The notes: generated by a model not told the origin, from the sequence alone. Shown: positions 8,466 to 17,978, counted from the stretch's first letter. The stretch: DNA of 42,385 bases from JAVVUJ01 sp964582545 (GCA_964582545.1 CAZOSB010000020.1:1-42385), one strand, 5' to 3'. Made by a program: numbers and translations.

Positions 8466-10589
8466 CTATTTTTTCATATTTTTATCATCATTTTCAACGT
8501 TATCTTCAGATTCTTTCGTTTTGTCCTCATCAGCTTCTTCCGATTCATTAACTGGATGCTCCGTATTTACTTCTTCTTCCATTTCAAATTCTTCTTGGGT
8601 CTCCTCTTCTTCAGAAAAATCGTCTGGGAAGGAATCTGCATCCTCCTCACCATCCTCTCCTTCTTCTGCTTCTCTTTCGGAGGCTAGGATTTCTTCTAAC
8701 TCGGCAGCCTCTCTGGCATTCGCTTCCTTAATAGCCTCCTCCGCAGTGAACAAATCATCTTGAAGCTGTTCCACGGACTTTGCACCGGAATAAAGAGCCT
8801 CAAATTGATCACCATCCAAAGTTTCTAGCTCCAACAAACCTTTTGCCACAGTATGAAGAATTTCCATACTGTCATTTAGAATCTTCTCTGCCTTCGAGAA
8901 TGCATTTTCAATGATATTTCTAATTTCTTCATCTATTTCAGAAGCCATTTCCTCAGAAAAATTCTTGCGTGTTGAAAAGTCTTTCCCCAAAAATACTTCA
9001 TCAGATGAGCTGTAGTTCACCGGACCTACCCTTTCGCTCATCCCATACTTTGTAACCATGGCTCTAGCAATTTCCGTAGCTCTTTCTATATCGTTGCTGG
9101 CGCCTGTGCTAATATCATCAAGGGTTAGCTTTTCTGCCACTCTACCACCTAATAAGTGTATGATTTGCTCTTCCATGAGAGTTTTGGTGGAATAATATTT
9201 ATCCTCCTTTGGAAGAATCATGGTGAATCCACCCGCTCTGCCTCTTGGAATGATGGTAATTTGATGTACTGGATCGGTATTGGGTAAAGCTCGTGCTACA
9301 ATGGCATGCCCAGCCTCGTGATAAGCCGTTAGCTTTCTTTCATTTTCACTGATAACTCTACTTTTCTTCTCCGGACCAGCAATTACTTTTGTAATTGCCT
9401 CCTCCACCTCTGTCATCCTTATTTTACGACCGTTTCTTCTGGCTGTTAGCAATGCTGCCTCATTTAGCAAATTCTCTATATCCGCTGGCGTAAATCCAGG
9501 GGTTCTTCTGGCTAACACTTTTGGATTCACGCTTTCATCCAAAGGTTTATTTTTAGAATGTACTTCAAATATGGCTTCTCTTCCTTTGATATCGGGTATA
9601 CCGATGATGACCTGTCTGTCAAATCTGCCAGGTCTCAAAAGGGCAGAGTCTAATATATCCGGTCTGTTGGTAGCTGCCAAAATAATAATACCACTATTTT
9701 CTCCAAAACCATCCATTTCCACTAAAAGCTGGTTGAGTGTTTGCTCCCGCTCATCATGACCACCGCCCAGGCCAGCTCCTCTTTTTCTACCCACAGCATC
9801 TATTTCATCGATGAATATGATACAAGGAGAATTTTTCTTGGCTTGTTCGAATAGGTCTCTCACTCGGGAAGCCCCTACCCCCACAAACATTTCTACAAAG
9901 TCGGATCCGCTGATGCTATAAAAAGGAACTCCGGCTTCTCCTGCTGCCGCTTTGGACAGGTAGGTTTTTCCTGTTCCGGGAGGTCCCACCAAAAGAATAC
10001 CTTTTGGAATTCTGGCACCTAAGTCTCTATACTTTCTAGGATTTTTCAAAAAGTCAACCACCTCGGTCAACTCCTCTTTTTCTTCATCCAAGCCAGCCAC
10101 CTCTTTAAAAGTGACCTTCTTTAATTCGTCTTCTTTATGAAGCCTGGCCCTGCTTTTACCGAAAGACATGACCTTTCCGCCGCCCTGGCCCTGATTCATG
10201 AACATCATCCAAAATACGATAAAGACTCCTATAATCAATAAAGTGGGCAACATGGAAACCAGAAGAGAAGGGGTTTTAGGCTTTTCCCCCTTGACCGTAA
10301 TCTTCTTGCCTTCCATTTGGGGGATGATATAACGGTTATTTAAGTTTTCTATGGCAAGTATAGAGGGTGCGTAGCACACAAACTTATCTCCATTCTTTAG
10401 TTCTCCCGACATAACCCGATCCTCTATGATCATTTCGGAAACTCTTTCATCCATTAGAAAAGTGGTCATCTGTGTAAATGTGATTTCTTTTATTTCTGGT
10501 TCGGCAGAGTTTTGAAAAAACCATGCCATTGCAAGAACAATTAAAAAAATTGCTATATATACACCTAAATTTTTTGCAAGTTTATTCAA
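8466..10589 (-). CDS. ftsH: ATP-dependent zinc metalloprotease FtsH
   Basis: Membrane-anchored AAA+ protease that degrades misfolded and regulatory membrane and cytosolic proteins. Two transmembrane helices (about 9-26 and 108-130) flank an extracytoplasmic domain. The AAA domain has Walker A GPPGTGKT (202-209), Walker B IIFIDEID and the arginine-finger region GRFDR. The protease domain has zinc motif HEAGH (424-428). At 707 residues it is longer than usual, because of an Asp/Glu-rich tail from about 613 to the end. The start is a TTG preceded by GGAGG at 10 nt. It lies downstream of tilS, as in many Firmicutes, but hpt, which often sits between them, is absent. Confidence 0.97.
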   Translation of the reverse strand: MNKLAKNLGVYIAIFLIVLAMAWFFQNSAEPEIKEITFTQMTTFLMDERVSEMIIEDRVMSGELKNGDKFVCYAPSILAIENLNNRYIIPQMEGKKITVKGEKPKTPSLLVSMLPTLLIIGVFIVFWMMFMNQGQGGGKVMSFGKSRARLHKEDELKKVTFKEVAGLDEEKEELTEVVDFLKNPRKYRDLGARIPKGILLVGPPGTGKTYLSKAAAGEAGVPFYSISGSDFVEMFVGVGASRVRDLFEQAKKNSPCIIFIDEIDAVGRKRGAGLGGGHDEREQTLNQLLVEMDGFGENSGIIILAATNRPDILDSALLRPGRFDRQVIIGIPDIKGREAIFEVHSKNKPLDESVNPKVLARRTPGFTPADIENLLNEAALLTARRNGRKIRMTEVEEAITKVIAGPEKKSRVISENERKLTAYHEAGHAIVARALPNTDPVHQITIIPRGRAGGFTMILPKEDKYYSTKTLMEEQIIHLLGGRVAEKLTLDDISTGASNDIERATEIARAMVTKYGMSERVGPVNYSSSDEVFLGKDFSTRKNFSEEMASEIDEEIRNIIENAFSKAEKILNDSMEILHTVAKGLLELETLDGDQFEALYSGAKSVEQLQDDLFTAEEAIKEANAREAAELEEILASEREAEEGEDGEEDADSFPDDFSEEEETQEEFEMEEEVNTEHPVNESEEADEDKTKESEDNVENDDKNMKK

Positions 10590-10628
10590 GTTCAGTTATC
10601 CTCCTTATTATGTTTTATCATAGCGAAA

Positions 10629-10663
10629 GACAATATCATAAAGCATAATGTTTTGATATTATC
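10629..10663. repeat. Inverted repeat in the ftsH upstream region
   Basis: GACAATATCA and TGATATTATC form 10-bp arms with one G-T mismatch around a 15-nt spacer, 40-75 nt before the ftsH start. It matches neither CIRCE nor the CtsR operator. It could be an mRNA leader hairpin or a regulator site. Confidence 0.4.
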
Positions 10664-10731
10664 AGCTTTTGTTGTATTAAGCTATCTTTGTTTTATTCCA
10701 AATCAATTTTGAAAATAGCTTTTATATAATA

Positions 10732-12222
10732 TCACAGTTTATTTTTATATTCAAGTATCAGTATGTTTTCTGTCTCATCATTTATCTTATAATTTTCACT
10801 GATTCTTTGCCCTAAAACCCATGCCACCTCTGTTCCAAGACACAGGAGAGGTATATCTCCTCTTTCATCCCTCGGTATTTTGCAGTCCACAAAAAAATTT
10901 TGAATCTTTTTCTTTCCATTCATCCCTTTTGGGCTGATCCAATCTCCCTGCAATCGGTTCCTCAAAACAGGAGTCTTCCCGCTTCGGATAATTTGATCAA
11001 AATCCAGAGCTACACAATCATTCTTTTCCCACTGATCTCCCAAAAGCTCCTTACATAACTCAACGGGCGATTGAGTTTCCTTATAAGAACTTTTTTTAAC
11101 TAAATGAATCTTAAGTTCTTCCCTTTTACTTATCTGTATATTCTGCGGCATATGCTTTAAATCTATAAGCATGTATAGAGAATTAAGCTCATAATCTTTC
11201 TTTTTATAGAGTTCTACTATTCCATAGGAGATTTTCAATCGATAATCTTCAGGAAAGTCCGTCATAGAGGAAGTTCTCCCCTCTACCAATATGGAATCCG
11301 CCGCTGCCAGATGACCCGATGTAATGTTTTGTTTCAGACCCATTTCTCCCAAAAGGTTCATGAGAATCCGATGTCGAATGGATGGATGCTGATCTTGTAG
11401 GATTTTTAGAGGAATTGTTGCCGTCGCTTGATTTTTCCCTCGTACTTTTATCCTAGCATTTTTTTGTATAATCCCATCCACTATCCCATAGATATAGTGC
11501 TTGTCTTCCTTTGCGATTCTTGAAAGGCGATTCAAAGCTTCAATGACATTTGGATTGATATTTTCCTGTATATAAGGGATTAAATCCAATCTAATTTTAT
11601 TTCTGGTATACAAAGGTAATTCGTTGGTATGATCCATCCTTGGATTAAGGTCTTTTTGCAAGCAATAGTTTTCAATTTCGTCCCTGGATATTTCCAGCAA
11701 CGGCCTGATGACAGTTGAATTTTTCAGACCTTTTCGGCTGTACTCCATGCCTGAAAGGCCGTCTACTCCCGAGCCTCGAATAATTCTCATCAGCAAGGTC
11801 TCCGCCTGATCATTGAGGTTATGGGCAACGGCTATTTTAACGGGCGTTTTCGTTCCGTCTCCCTGGCGAATTTGTTCCGCTACTTGGTAAAAACACTCGT
11901 ACCGTAAATTTCTCCCCGCTTCTTCCCCTGAAATCCCATGAGCTTTTGCGACTTTACTTACGTTTTTTACAAAACTATAGCAGGGCACATCATAGCTCCT
12001 GCATAATTCTTCCACGTAACTTTGATCCATATCCGCTTCCTGTCTGAATTGATGATTGAGATGGACAGCGTAAAGTTTTAAGTCCAGTTCCTCCTTTAAC
12101 CTATACAAAATATGAAAAAGGCATACGGAATCGGGACCACCCGATAAACCTATAACGACGTAATCCCCTTTTTCAACAAGTTGATATTCCATAATGTTAT
12201 TTATGACTTTGTTGATTATCAT
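10732..12222 (-). CDS. tilS: tRNA(Ile)-lysidine synthase
   Basis: Converts cytidine 34 of the CAU-anticodon tRNA-Ile into lysidine so that it reads AUA; the gene is normally essential. The PP-loop ATP pyrophosphatase motif SGGPDS lies at residues 27-32, and the RNLRYECF and DQAETLLMRIIRGSG motifs of the family follow. C-terminal TilS domains run to residue 496. This ATG gives an N-terminus (MIINKVINNI) that aligns with clostridial TilS. The frame stays open 35 codons further upstream, but that stretch is basic, unlike the family, and is crossed by the promoter. A perfect -10 box ends only 6 nt before the ATG, implying an mRNA with no leader. Confidence 0.93.
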   Translation of the reverse strand: MIINKVINNIMEYQLVEKGDYVVIGLSGGPDSVCLFHILYRLKEELDLKLYAVHLNHQFRQEADMDQSYVEELCRSYDVPCYSFVKNVSKVAKAHGISGEEAGRNLRYECFYQVAEQIRQGDGTKTPVKIAVAHNLNDQAETLLMRIIRGSGVDGLSGMEYSRKGLKNSTVIRPLLEISRDEIENYCLQKDLNPRMDHTNELPLYTRNKIRLDLIPYIQENINPNVIEALNRLSRIAKEDKHYIYGIVDGIIQKNARIKVRGKNQATATIPLKILQDQHPSIRHRILMNLLGEMGLKQNITSGHLAAADSILVEGRTSSMTDFPEDYRLKISYGIVELYKKKDYELNSLYMLIDLKHMPQNIQISKREELKIHLVKKSSYKETQSPVELCKELLGDQWEKNDCVALDFDQIIRSGKTPVLRNRLQGDWISPKGMNGKKKIQNFFVDCKIPRDERGDIPLLCLGTEVAWVLGQRISENYKINDETENILILEYKNKL

Positions 12223-12228
12223 GGGTTT

Positions 12229-12258
12229 ATTATACCTCCAAATTTTCCTTTTTGTCAA
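12229..12258 (-). promoter_or_regulatory. Consensus sigma-A promoter immediately before tilS
   Basis: TTGACA and TATAAT, both perfect, are separated by 18 bp. The last T of the -10 box is 6 nt before the tilS ATG, so the predicted +1 is the A of that ATG. The only GGAGG nearby lies inside the spacer and would not be transcribed from here. Confidence 0.75.
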
Positions 12259-12405
12259 ATAAAAAAGGGATATTTGCCACGTCAGAGTAGGCTTTTCACG
12301 TAAATTTAATCTGTATCCTTTTTTCACATTCCGTCATATGGTCTTTTACGATGTTTCCTACATACTAAAAAACTTCTTTATAAGTATGAAACACTTTGAA
12401 AAAGC

Positions 12406-12434
12406 TTGATTTTGCTTTGTATTTATGATAGATT
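12406..12434 (+). promoter_or_regulatory. Probable promoter of the chemosensory operon
   Basis: TTGATT is followed after 17 bp by TAGATT, about 44 nt before the cheA start. It is a moderate sigma-A match. I found no clear sigma-D/28 type site (TAAA with GCCGATAA), which flagellar-linked chemotaxis genes often have. Confidence 0.45.
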
Positions 12435-12477
12435 GAAAGTTACTCTATAGATTGACTTTTTATTAAAGGAAGCCACT

Positions 12478-15474
12478 ATGCTAAAAGATGAATTTTTACA
12501 AGATTTTGTGGATGAAGCTAAGGCACATATCGAAAAGATAGAAGAAGCTTTTTTAAACACAGAAAGTTTTACGAAAGATCCAGAATTGATTAATAATGTT
12601 TTCCGGGCAGTTCACAGTATTAAGGGTTCAGCCGGTTTTTTTCATCTGGAAAATATCGTCTCTCTCTCTCATGCAATGGAAAATGTTCTGGGTCAGATTC
12701 GTGCTAATCATTTAGTCTTTTCAGATGATGTGTTAGATGCTCTTTTAACATGCAATGACCTGTTAAAGCACATGATCTACAATATATCAGAAAGCGCAGA
12801 TGAAAACATTTCGTCCGCTTTATATCAATTGGAAAATCTGTTGGTGGGTTCTACCCCCATTCCAACCGCTCAAAAAAGACAAGGGCGTTCAAAAAAAGAC
12901 GAAAAACAAAATCTCAAAGGCAAAACACCAGCTAAATCCAAGAACTCATCCGCTTTAACAGAAAAAGAAACAGTAGATGTTGAGAAAGCGCTCAATTCAA
13001 AACCACTTCAGATTTCTGGAGATATTGACGAAAAACATTTTATTAAGTTAATCGATCTGATCAAACATGGTCACAAAGTTTATAAAATAGGATTTTATTA
13101 TGACAAACACTTATCTACATATTATAAAAATATAGAAGCACTTTTTGATAATATTAAATCTCTAGGTCAGTTAATCAGTCTCTCTACAAATATTGATTCT
13201 AGCCATGATTTTGCTACAATCATTCCCTTGTTGGAGTCTACCCCCAGTAAGGAAGTTACAGTTGAAATTCTGGCCACCAGCGTTTTGTCTTATGAGTTAT
13301 TTTGTGAGGCTATCTCCATACCGCAGAACTCTGTTTTATGGATTAAATCCGATTCTATCTTGACAAAAAAAACTTTAAATGCCTCTCCAACCGGCAATGC
13401 GGTTCCCCAAATGGCACAAGAAGATGAAACGGTAAGAGTCAACGTCAGGTTGTTGGAAAATCTCATGGCGCTTTCCGGTGAGATGGTTTTGGCACGCAAT
13501 CAACTTCTCACAACTTATAACAGCAAAATTTATGAGCCTTCCACAATGAATAAAATATTGCAGAACATAGACAGCCTAACCAGTAAATTGCAGGAACAAG
13601 TCATACAAACCAGAATGCAGCCCATAGGAAACATCTTTAACAAATTTCCTCGATTGATCAGAGATATTGCTAAGGGTATACATAAAGAAATTGCTTTAAG
13701 CATAAGCGGCAGCGAAATGGAGTTGGATAAAACCATGATAGAAAGTTTAGCCGACCCATTGATTCACCTTGTGCGGAACGCTGCGGACCATGGTTTAGAG
13801 TCTCCTGATCAACGGGAAAAGATGGGGAAACCTCGCAAGGGCAACATTATGCTCAAAGCCTACCACAAAGGTGGTTTGATTGCAGTAGAAATATCGGACG
13901 ATGGAGCTGGAGTTGATGTCCCCTCTGTAAAAGCAAAGGCAGTAGAAAAGGGACTTATCCGTGTGGATGAAGCAAAAACCTTACATGACTATGAAGCATT
14001 TCAACTTCTCTTCTTGCCCGGTTTTTCCACCGCAAGTATAGTTTCAGACATTTCAGGTCGTGGCGTAGGCATGGATGTGGTAAGAAAAAATATTGAAAAA
14101 TTAGGAGGAACTGTAGCAATCTCTTCTCAAAAGGGAATCGGAACAACGATTACTATCATGCTACCCCGAACGCTGGCAATTATCCAATCACTGATTGTAG
14201 GTGCGGGTGGACAGCGTTTTGCCATACCTCAAGCCAATATTGCCAGGGTCATCAATCTTAAAGACAATGCAATGAATTCAAAGTTTGAAAATATTCATCG
14301 TTCTAAGGAGTACAGGTTAGCCGGTAAGCTGTTGCCCTTAATTGATCTTTCCGATATACTAGAAATGAAAGAAAGCGAAAGAACTTCCTCTAAAATGGTG
14401 GTTTTAAAATTCTTAAATACTCAGATGGGATTATTGGTAGATCAGGTATTCGACACTCAGGAAACCTTAGTAAAACCGCTTCCATCCCTTTTAAAACCTT
14501 GTATTTCATATTCCGGCGTTACCATTATGGGCGATGGTATGGTCACATTAATTTTGGATCCTGAAGGTATTGCAAAGAAGTCCGGCTTAAACTTCTATGA
14601 TTCTGACACCACTGCAATCAGCAACAAGAGCAGCGATGATATTATGTTAGAATATCAAAATATGATGATTTTTCAATGCTCGGGTCCAGAACTTTACGCC
14701 ATAGATATGAATATGGTTGCGAGAGTGGAATCCATTGCACTTGCTGATATTGAGACTGTTGGAAATTGCCAATACGCCACCATAAAGGGACACCCACTTC
14801 GTATTATTCGCCCGGAAACTTACTTACCGGTCTGCAAGGAAGACTACAGCTCTGAGAAGTTAACCTTAATCATACCCAACCTAGTACGCCATCCCATCGG
14901 CATATTGATTGGAAAAATCGTGGATAATATTAAATCTCATTTTACTTTGGACACAGAGCAGTTGGTGGCTCGTGGGATTTTTGGCACCATTACTTATAAA
15001 AAGCATATCGTACTGATACTAAATGTTTATGAATTGTTTGAATTAGCGGATCCAATTAACTATCCCATTGCAGATCCTGAAATGATCTTAAAAAGGCAAG
15101 TTTTATTGGTGGAAGACACGCCCTTTTTTCAACATGTGGAGGCGAAGTATCTGGAAGGGGTGGGTTGCGAGGTGACCGTAGCGGAAAATGGTCAGGTTGC
15201 TTTAGAGATTTTGAAGAATAAAACATTTGATATCATCATCAGCGATCTCATCATGCCGGTCATGGACGGTCTAGAGTTTATCCGTCACGTTCGAAGCGAT
15301 ACCAAATTGCATGATATTCCGGCAATAGCACTCACCTCTATGAAATCCTCAAACTATATCAACAAAGCTTTGGACAATGGGTTTAACGCATTTGAAAATA
15401 AGCTTAACAAGGAATCTCTGATATTAACGATGGACGAAGTCCTGAAAAGGGGAAAGAGGGGTGTCAAAATTTGA
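12478..15474 (+). CDS. cheA: Hybrid chemotaxis histidine kinase CheA with two CheW-like domains and a receiver
   Basis: Cytosolic kinase of the receptor array. Domains in order over 998 residues: HPt, 1-120, with phosphorylatable His46 in AVHSIKGSAGFF; a Lys-rich linker; an alpha/beta domain (about 185-290) resembling the P2-position domain of many proteobacterial CheA proteins; the dimerisation helices, 315-385; the ATPase, with N box HLVRNAADHG (430-439), G1 DDGAGVD and G2 GRGVGMDVV; a first CheW-like domain, about 565-700; a second, about 725-865; and a receiver, 873-995, with E879/D880, phospho-Asp923, T953 and K975. A typical CheA has about 670 residues, one CheW-like domain and no receiver. 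AAAGGAAG precedes the ATG. It heads the operon. Confidence 0.95.
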   Translation: MLKDEFLQDFVDEAKAHIEKIEEAFLNTESFTKDPELINNVFRAVHSIKGSAGFFHLENIVSLSHAMENVLGQIRANHLVFSDDVLDALLTCNDLLKHMIYNISESADENISSALYQLENLLVGSTPIPTAQKRQGRSKKDEKQNLKGKTPAKSKNSSALTEKETVDVEKALNSKPLQISGDIDEKHFIKLIDLIKHGHKVYKIGFYYDKHLSTYYKNIEALFDNIKSLGQLISLSTNIDSSHDFATIIPLLESTPSKEVTVEILATSVLSYELFCEAISIPQNSVLWIKSDSILTKKTLNASPTGNAVPQMAQEDETVRVNVRLLENLMALSGEMVLARNQLLTTYNSKIYEPSTMNKILQNIDSLTSKLQEQVIQTRMQPIGNIFNKFPRLIRDIAKGIHKEIALSISGSEMELDKTMIESLADPLIHLVRNAADHGLESPDQREKMGKPRKGNIMLKAYHKGGLIAVEISDDGAGVDVPSVKAKAVEKGLIRVDEAKTLHDYEAFQLLFLPGFSTASIVSDISGRGVGMDVVRKNIEKLGGTVAISSQKGIGTTITIMLPRTLAIIQSLIVGAGGQRFAIPQANIARVINLKDNAMNSKFENIHRSKEYRLAGKLLPLIDLSDILEMKESERTSSKMVVLKFLNTQMGLLVDQVFDTQETLVKPLPSLLKPCISYSGVTIMGDGMVTLILDPEGIAKKSGLNFYDSDTTAISNKSSDDIMLEYQNMMIFQCSGPELYAIDMNMVARVESIALADIETVGNCQYATIKGHPLRIIRPETYLPVCKEDYSSEKLTLIIPNLVRHPIGILIGKIVDNIKSHFTLDTEQLVARGIFGTITYKKHIVLILNVYELFELADPINYPIADPEMILKRQVLLVEDTPFFQHVEAKYLEGVGCEVTVAENGQVALEILKNKTFDIIISDLIMPVMDGLEFIRHVRSDTKLHDIPAIALTSMKSSNYINKALDNGFNAFENKLNKESLILTMDEVLKRGKRGVKI

Positions 15475-15926
15475 AAATACTAAGTTTTAAAATTTCAAAC
15501 CAACTGTTTGGCATCGATATCAAAGTGGTTAAAGAAGTCAATCGTAATGTGTGCCTCACTCCAGTTCCTACGGCTGATGTACAGATCATAGGACTGTATA
15601 ACTTACGGGGTCAGGTTGTAACCATCTTAGACTTGATAACATTCTTAGGCTATGAGCAGGAAGCTCTATCCGGAAGAAACCTCGAAAATTGTATAATACT
15701 GAAACCCAAAAACGGATTGCTTAACATGATAGGTTTTCTGGTGGATTCGGCAGAAGAAGTTCTGAGTATCAGTGAAGATGCTCTAACCTCCGTGCCCCCC
15801 AATGTAGATAAGAAAATACGGGGAAATTTACTGGGTGTCGTACCACTTAAACAGGATTTACTATTACTACTTGATAAAAATAAAATATTTAATTTTCAAT
15901 TTAATACTAAGTGGAGGGATGAATGA
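15471..15926 (+). CDS. cheW: CheW-like coupling protein
   Basis: Adaptor that links receptors to CheA in the chemosensory array. The 151 residues form a single CheW domain: LSFKISNQLFGIDI at the start, the signature NLRGQVVTILDL at about 44-55, and LVDSAEEVLSI later. The start is TTG, overlapping the cheA stop as TTGA, with GAGGGG about 10 nt upstream, so translation is probably coupled to cheA. Its stop in turn overlaps the mcp start. Confidence 0.93.
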   Translation: MKILSFKISNQLFGIDIKVVKEVNRNVCLTPVPTADVQIIGLYNLRGQVVTILDLITFLGYEQEALSGRNLENCIILKPKNGLLNMIGFLVDSAEEVLSISEDALTSVPPNVDKKIRGNLLGVVPLKQDLLLLLDKNKIFNFQFNTKWRDE

Positions 15927-17941
15927 TGAATGCTTTGAGTAAGATACAAACAAATATGAAAATTAGAAATAGGCTGATTATCGGGTTGCTTTTGGTGGCT
16001 CTATTGGCTGGTATGTCGGGCATATACAGCCTGTTTGCCATGAACCAGATGGGCAAGGAAGCCAATAATATCTATACGCATGCAGTCACCCCTTTAGCAG
16101 AGATCTTTGAGATTTCCACTATTTTTCAGATGATGCGGGTAGAAACACGCAACATGATCATGGCTTCCAGTGGAAAGGACACCCAAGATATTATAAAAAA
16201 AATTGAAGATTATCTAAAAGAAATTGACTCATTGATTATCTCTTATGATTCAGTAATTACTGCGGGATCCGGTCAACCTTTTGAAGACTTTAAGTCTGCT
16301 TATAGGGATTATAAAGCAAGCTTTCAGGAAAATAAATCCTTAGCAGATTCCGAGGATTTAAGAGGCGCTTACCAAACTTTGGATAAAGCCTTATTCGAGC
16401 CCGGAAAACAAGCTTTAAATGCATTGGATAGATTACTTCAGTTGGAAACGGCGTCAGCTTTAGAGATGTCCCAGAGCATCTATGATAATGCACTTCATTC
16501 AAGAATGATTATCCTAATCGTTTCAGCCGTCAGCCTTTTTCTCTCGTTGCTTTTAGCCATTGCCATATCAAAGGACCTCAGCGAACCCATTATCGAAATA
16601 AAAAACCTAATGGTGTTGGCCGCAAATGGAGATTTTACCATTTCCTATGACAAACCTGCCGGAGCAGAGTTGGGTGAACTGACCAATGCTTTTAACAACT
16701 TGATATCCTCCACAAACATTTCCGTATCCAATGTTTTAAAGATATCTGACGATCTTAAACTTACGGCAGATGCCATGCTGAACATATCCAAGGATATGGC
16801 CCAGAGCGGCAACAATACCCACGAAAAAGCCAATATGATCAGCTCTGCCGCCAACGAAATCTCTGCAGGTATCAGTCAGTCCTCCGATGCCTTGGCCTCA
16901 ACCAGTACAAACATCAATACCATCGCTTCCGCTATTGAAGAGATGAGCAGTACAATTCGTACTTTGGCTTCAGCAGCAGAAGAATCGTCTGTTGGTGTAA
17001 AACAGGTCACGACCTTGGTTGGCAATATTACTGGTAGCATTACTACCGTTTCCGACTCTACAAAAGATGTGACATATGCAGTAGCAAGTGTTGTTAACTC
17101 TGTAAAAGAAATAGACACCTCTTTAGATGATATTAATTCAAAAGCCCAACATGCCAGGGTTATCATGGGACATATCAGAGAAAAGGCGGATAGCACCAAT
17201 ACCATTATCAACAACTTAAACAGTTCTTCCAATCAAATTGGCAAGGTTGTGAACGTTATAAACGATATAGCCAATCAAACCAACATGTTGGCCTTAAACG
17301 CTGCTATAGAAGCAGCCGGGGCAGGTGAAGCAGGAAACGGATTTGCAGTAGTAGCCAATGAAGTGAAAGAATTGGCCAGACAAACGGCGGGGGCTACGGA
17401 TGAAATTGCCGACCAAATTCAAAATATGCAAAACAACATGAGTCAAGCGGTAATGGCAGTAAGTCAAATCACAGGCGTTGTAAACGATGTAATCGTGTTT
17501 ACAGACGCTTTAGCAGATGCCATTAATATGCAATCCGTCAGGGCGGAGCAGATAAAGAATGAATCGGTCAAATCTTCTGAGAGACTTTCAGAGATTTCAA
17601 AAGAAATTTCTGTGATATCCACCAATTCGCAAAATGTTACTCGCAGTGCCGCGGAGTCTGCAAAAGGTGTAAATGAAATCGCTAAATCTACTGCAGAATT
17701 GCTTAAAGCTTCTGAAGAAGTAGCTATGAACACAGAAAGGGCTTCTAACAGCACCAGTGAAATCAGCCGCACCACCAAAGAAATCGTAGCAGGTATTACT
17801 GACATTTCCAAAAATATGTTACAGATTCGCAATGATACGGCAACCATCGCCTCTATCGCTACCGACACTGAAAAGAATGCGGAAGAGGTGTTAGGTGCAT
17901 CAGAAACACTGAGCACAGCATTGCGAGTATACAAGCTATAA
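15923..17941 (+). CDS. mcp: Methyl-accepting chemotaxis protein
   Basis: Transmembrane receptor of the array. Of 672 residues, TM1 lies at about 17-40, an extracellular four-helix-bundle-type sensor (4HB_MCP-like) at 41-193, TM2 at 194-215, HAMP at 216-270, and then a long cytoplasmic coiled coil. The hairpin tip (about 447-475) reads NDIANQTNMLALNAAIEAA then GAGEAGNGFAVVA; the usual RAGE and GKGF/GRGF arginine or lysine positions are Gly and Asn here. Ala/Ser/Thr/Glu-rich heptads hold likely methylation sites for CheR and CheB. ATGA overlaps the cheW stop and GGAGGG precedes it. The ligand cannot be inferred. Confidence 0.95.
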   Translation: MMNALSKIQTNMKIRNRLIIGLLLVALLAGMSGIYSLFAMNQMGKEANNIYTHAVTPLAEIFEISTIFQMMRVETRNMIMASSGKDTQDIIKKIEDYLKEIDSLIISYDSVITAGSGQPFEDFKSAYRDYKASFQENKSLADSEDLRGAYQTLDKALFEPGKQALNALDRLLQLETASALEMSQSIYDNALHSRMIILIVSAVSLFLSLLLAIAISKDLSEPIIEIKNLMVLAANGDFTISYDKPAGAELGELTNAFNNLISSTNISVSNVLKISDDLKLTADAMLNISKDMAQSGNNTHEKANMISSAANEISAGISQSSDALASTSTNINTIASAIEEMSSTIRTLASAAEESSVGVKQVTTLVGNITGSITTVSDSTKDVTYAVASVVNSVKEIDTSLDDINSKAQHARVIMGHIREKADSTNTIINNLNSSSNQIGKVVNVINDIANQTNMLALNAAIEAAGAGEAGNGFAVVANEVKELARQTAGATDEIADQIQNMQNNMSQAVMAVSQITGVVNDVIVFTDALADAINMQSVRAEQIKNESVKSSERLSEISKEISVISTNSQNVTRSAAESAKGVNEIAKSTAELLKASEEVAMNTERASNSTSEISRTTKEIVAGITDISKNMLQIRNDTATIASIATDTEKNAEEVLGASETLSTALRVYKL

Positions 17942-17978
17942 TCCAATAGAAAGTACTTAAAAAGGAAGGTAAGGTAAA

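Noticed and set aside
7969..8763. 264-codon open frame on the plus strand across the mmdA start and ftsH end
   Set aside because: It is antisense to two certain genes; its Ser-rich end simply mirrors the Glu-rich FtsH tail, and it has no ribosome-binding site or family features.
10590..10731. CIRCE or CtsR heat-shock operator before ftsH
   Set aside because: Neither TTAGCACTC-N9-GAGTGCTAA nor tandem GGTCAAA repeats are present.
17464..17946. 160-codon minus-strand open frame inside mcp
   Set aside because: It is a mirror of the repetitive MCP coiled coil; there is no independent evidence of coding.
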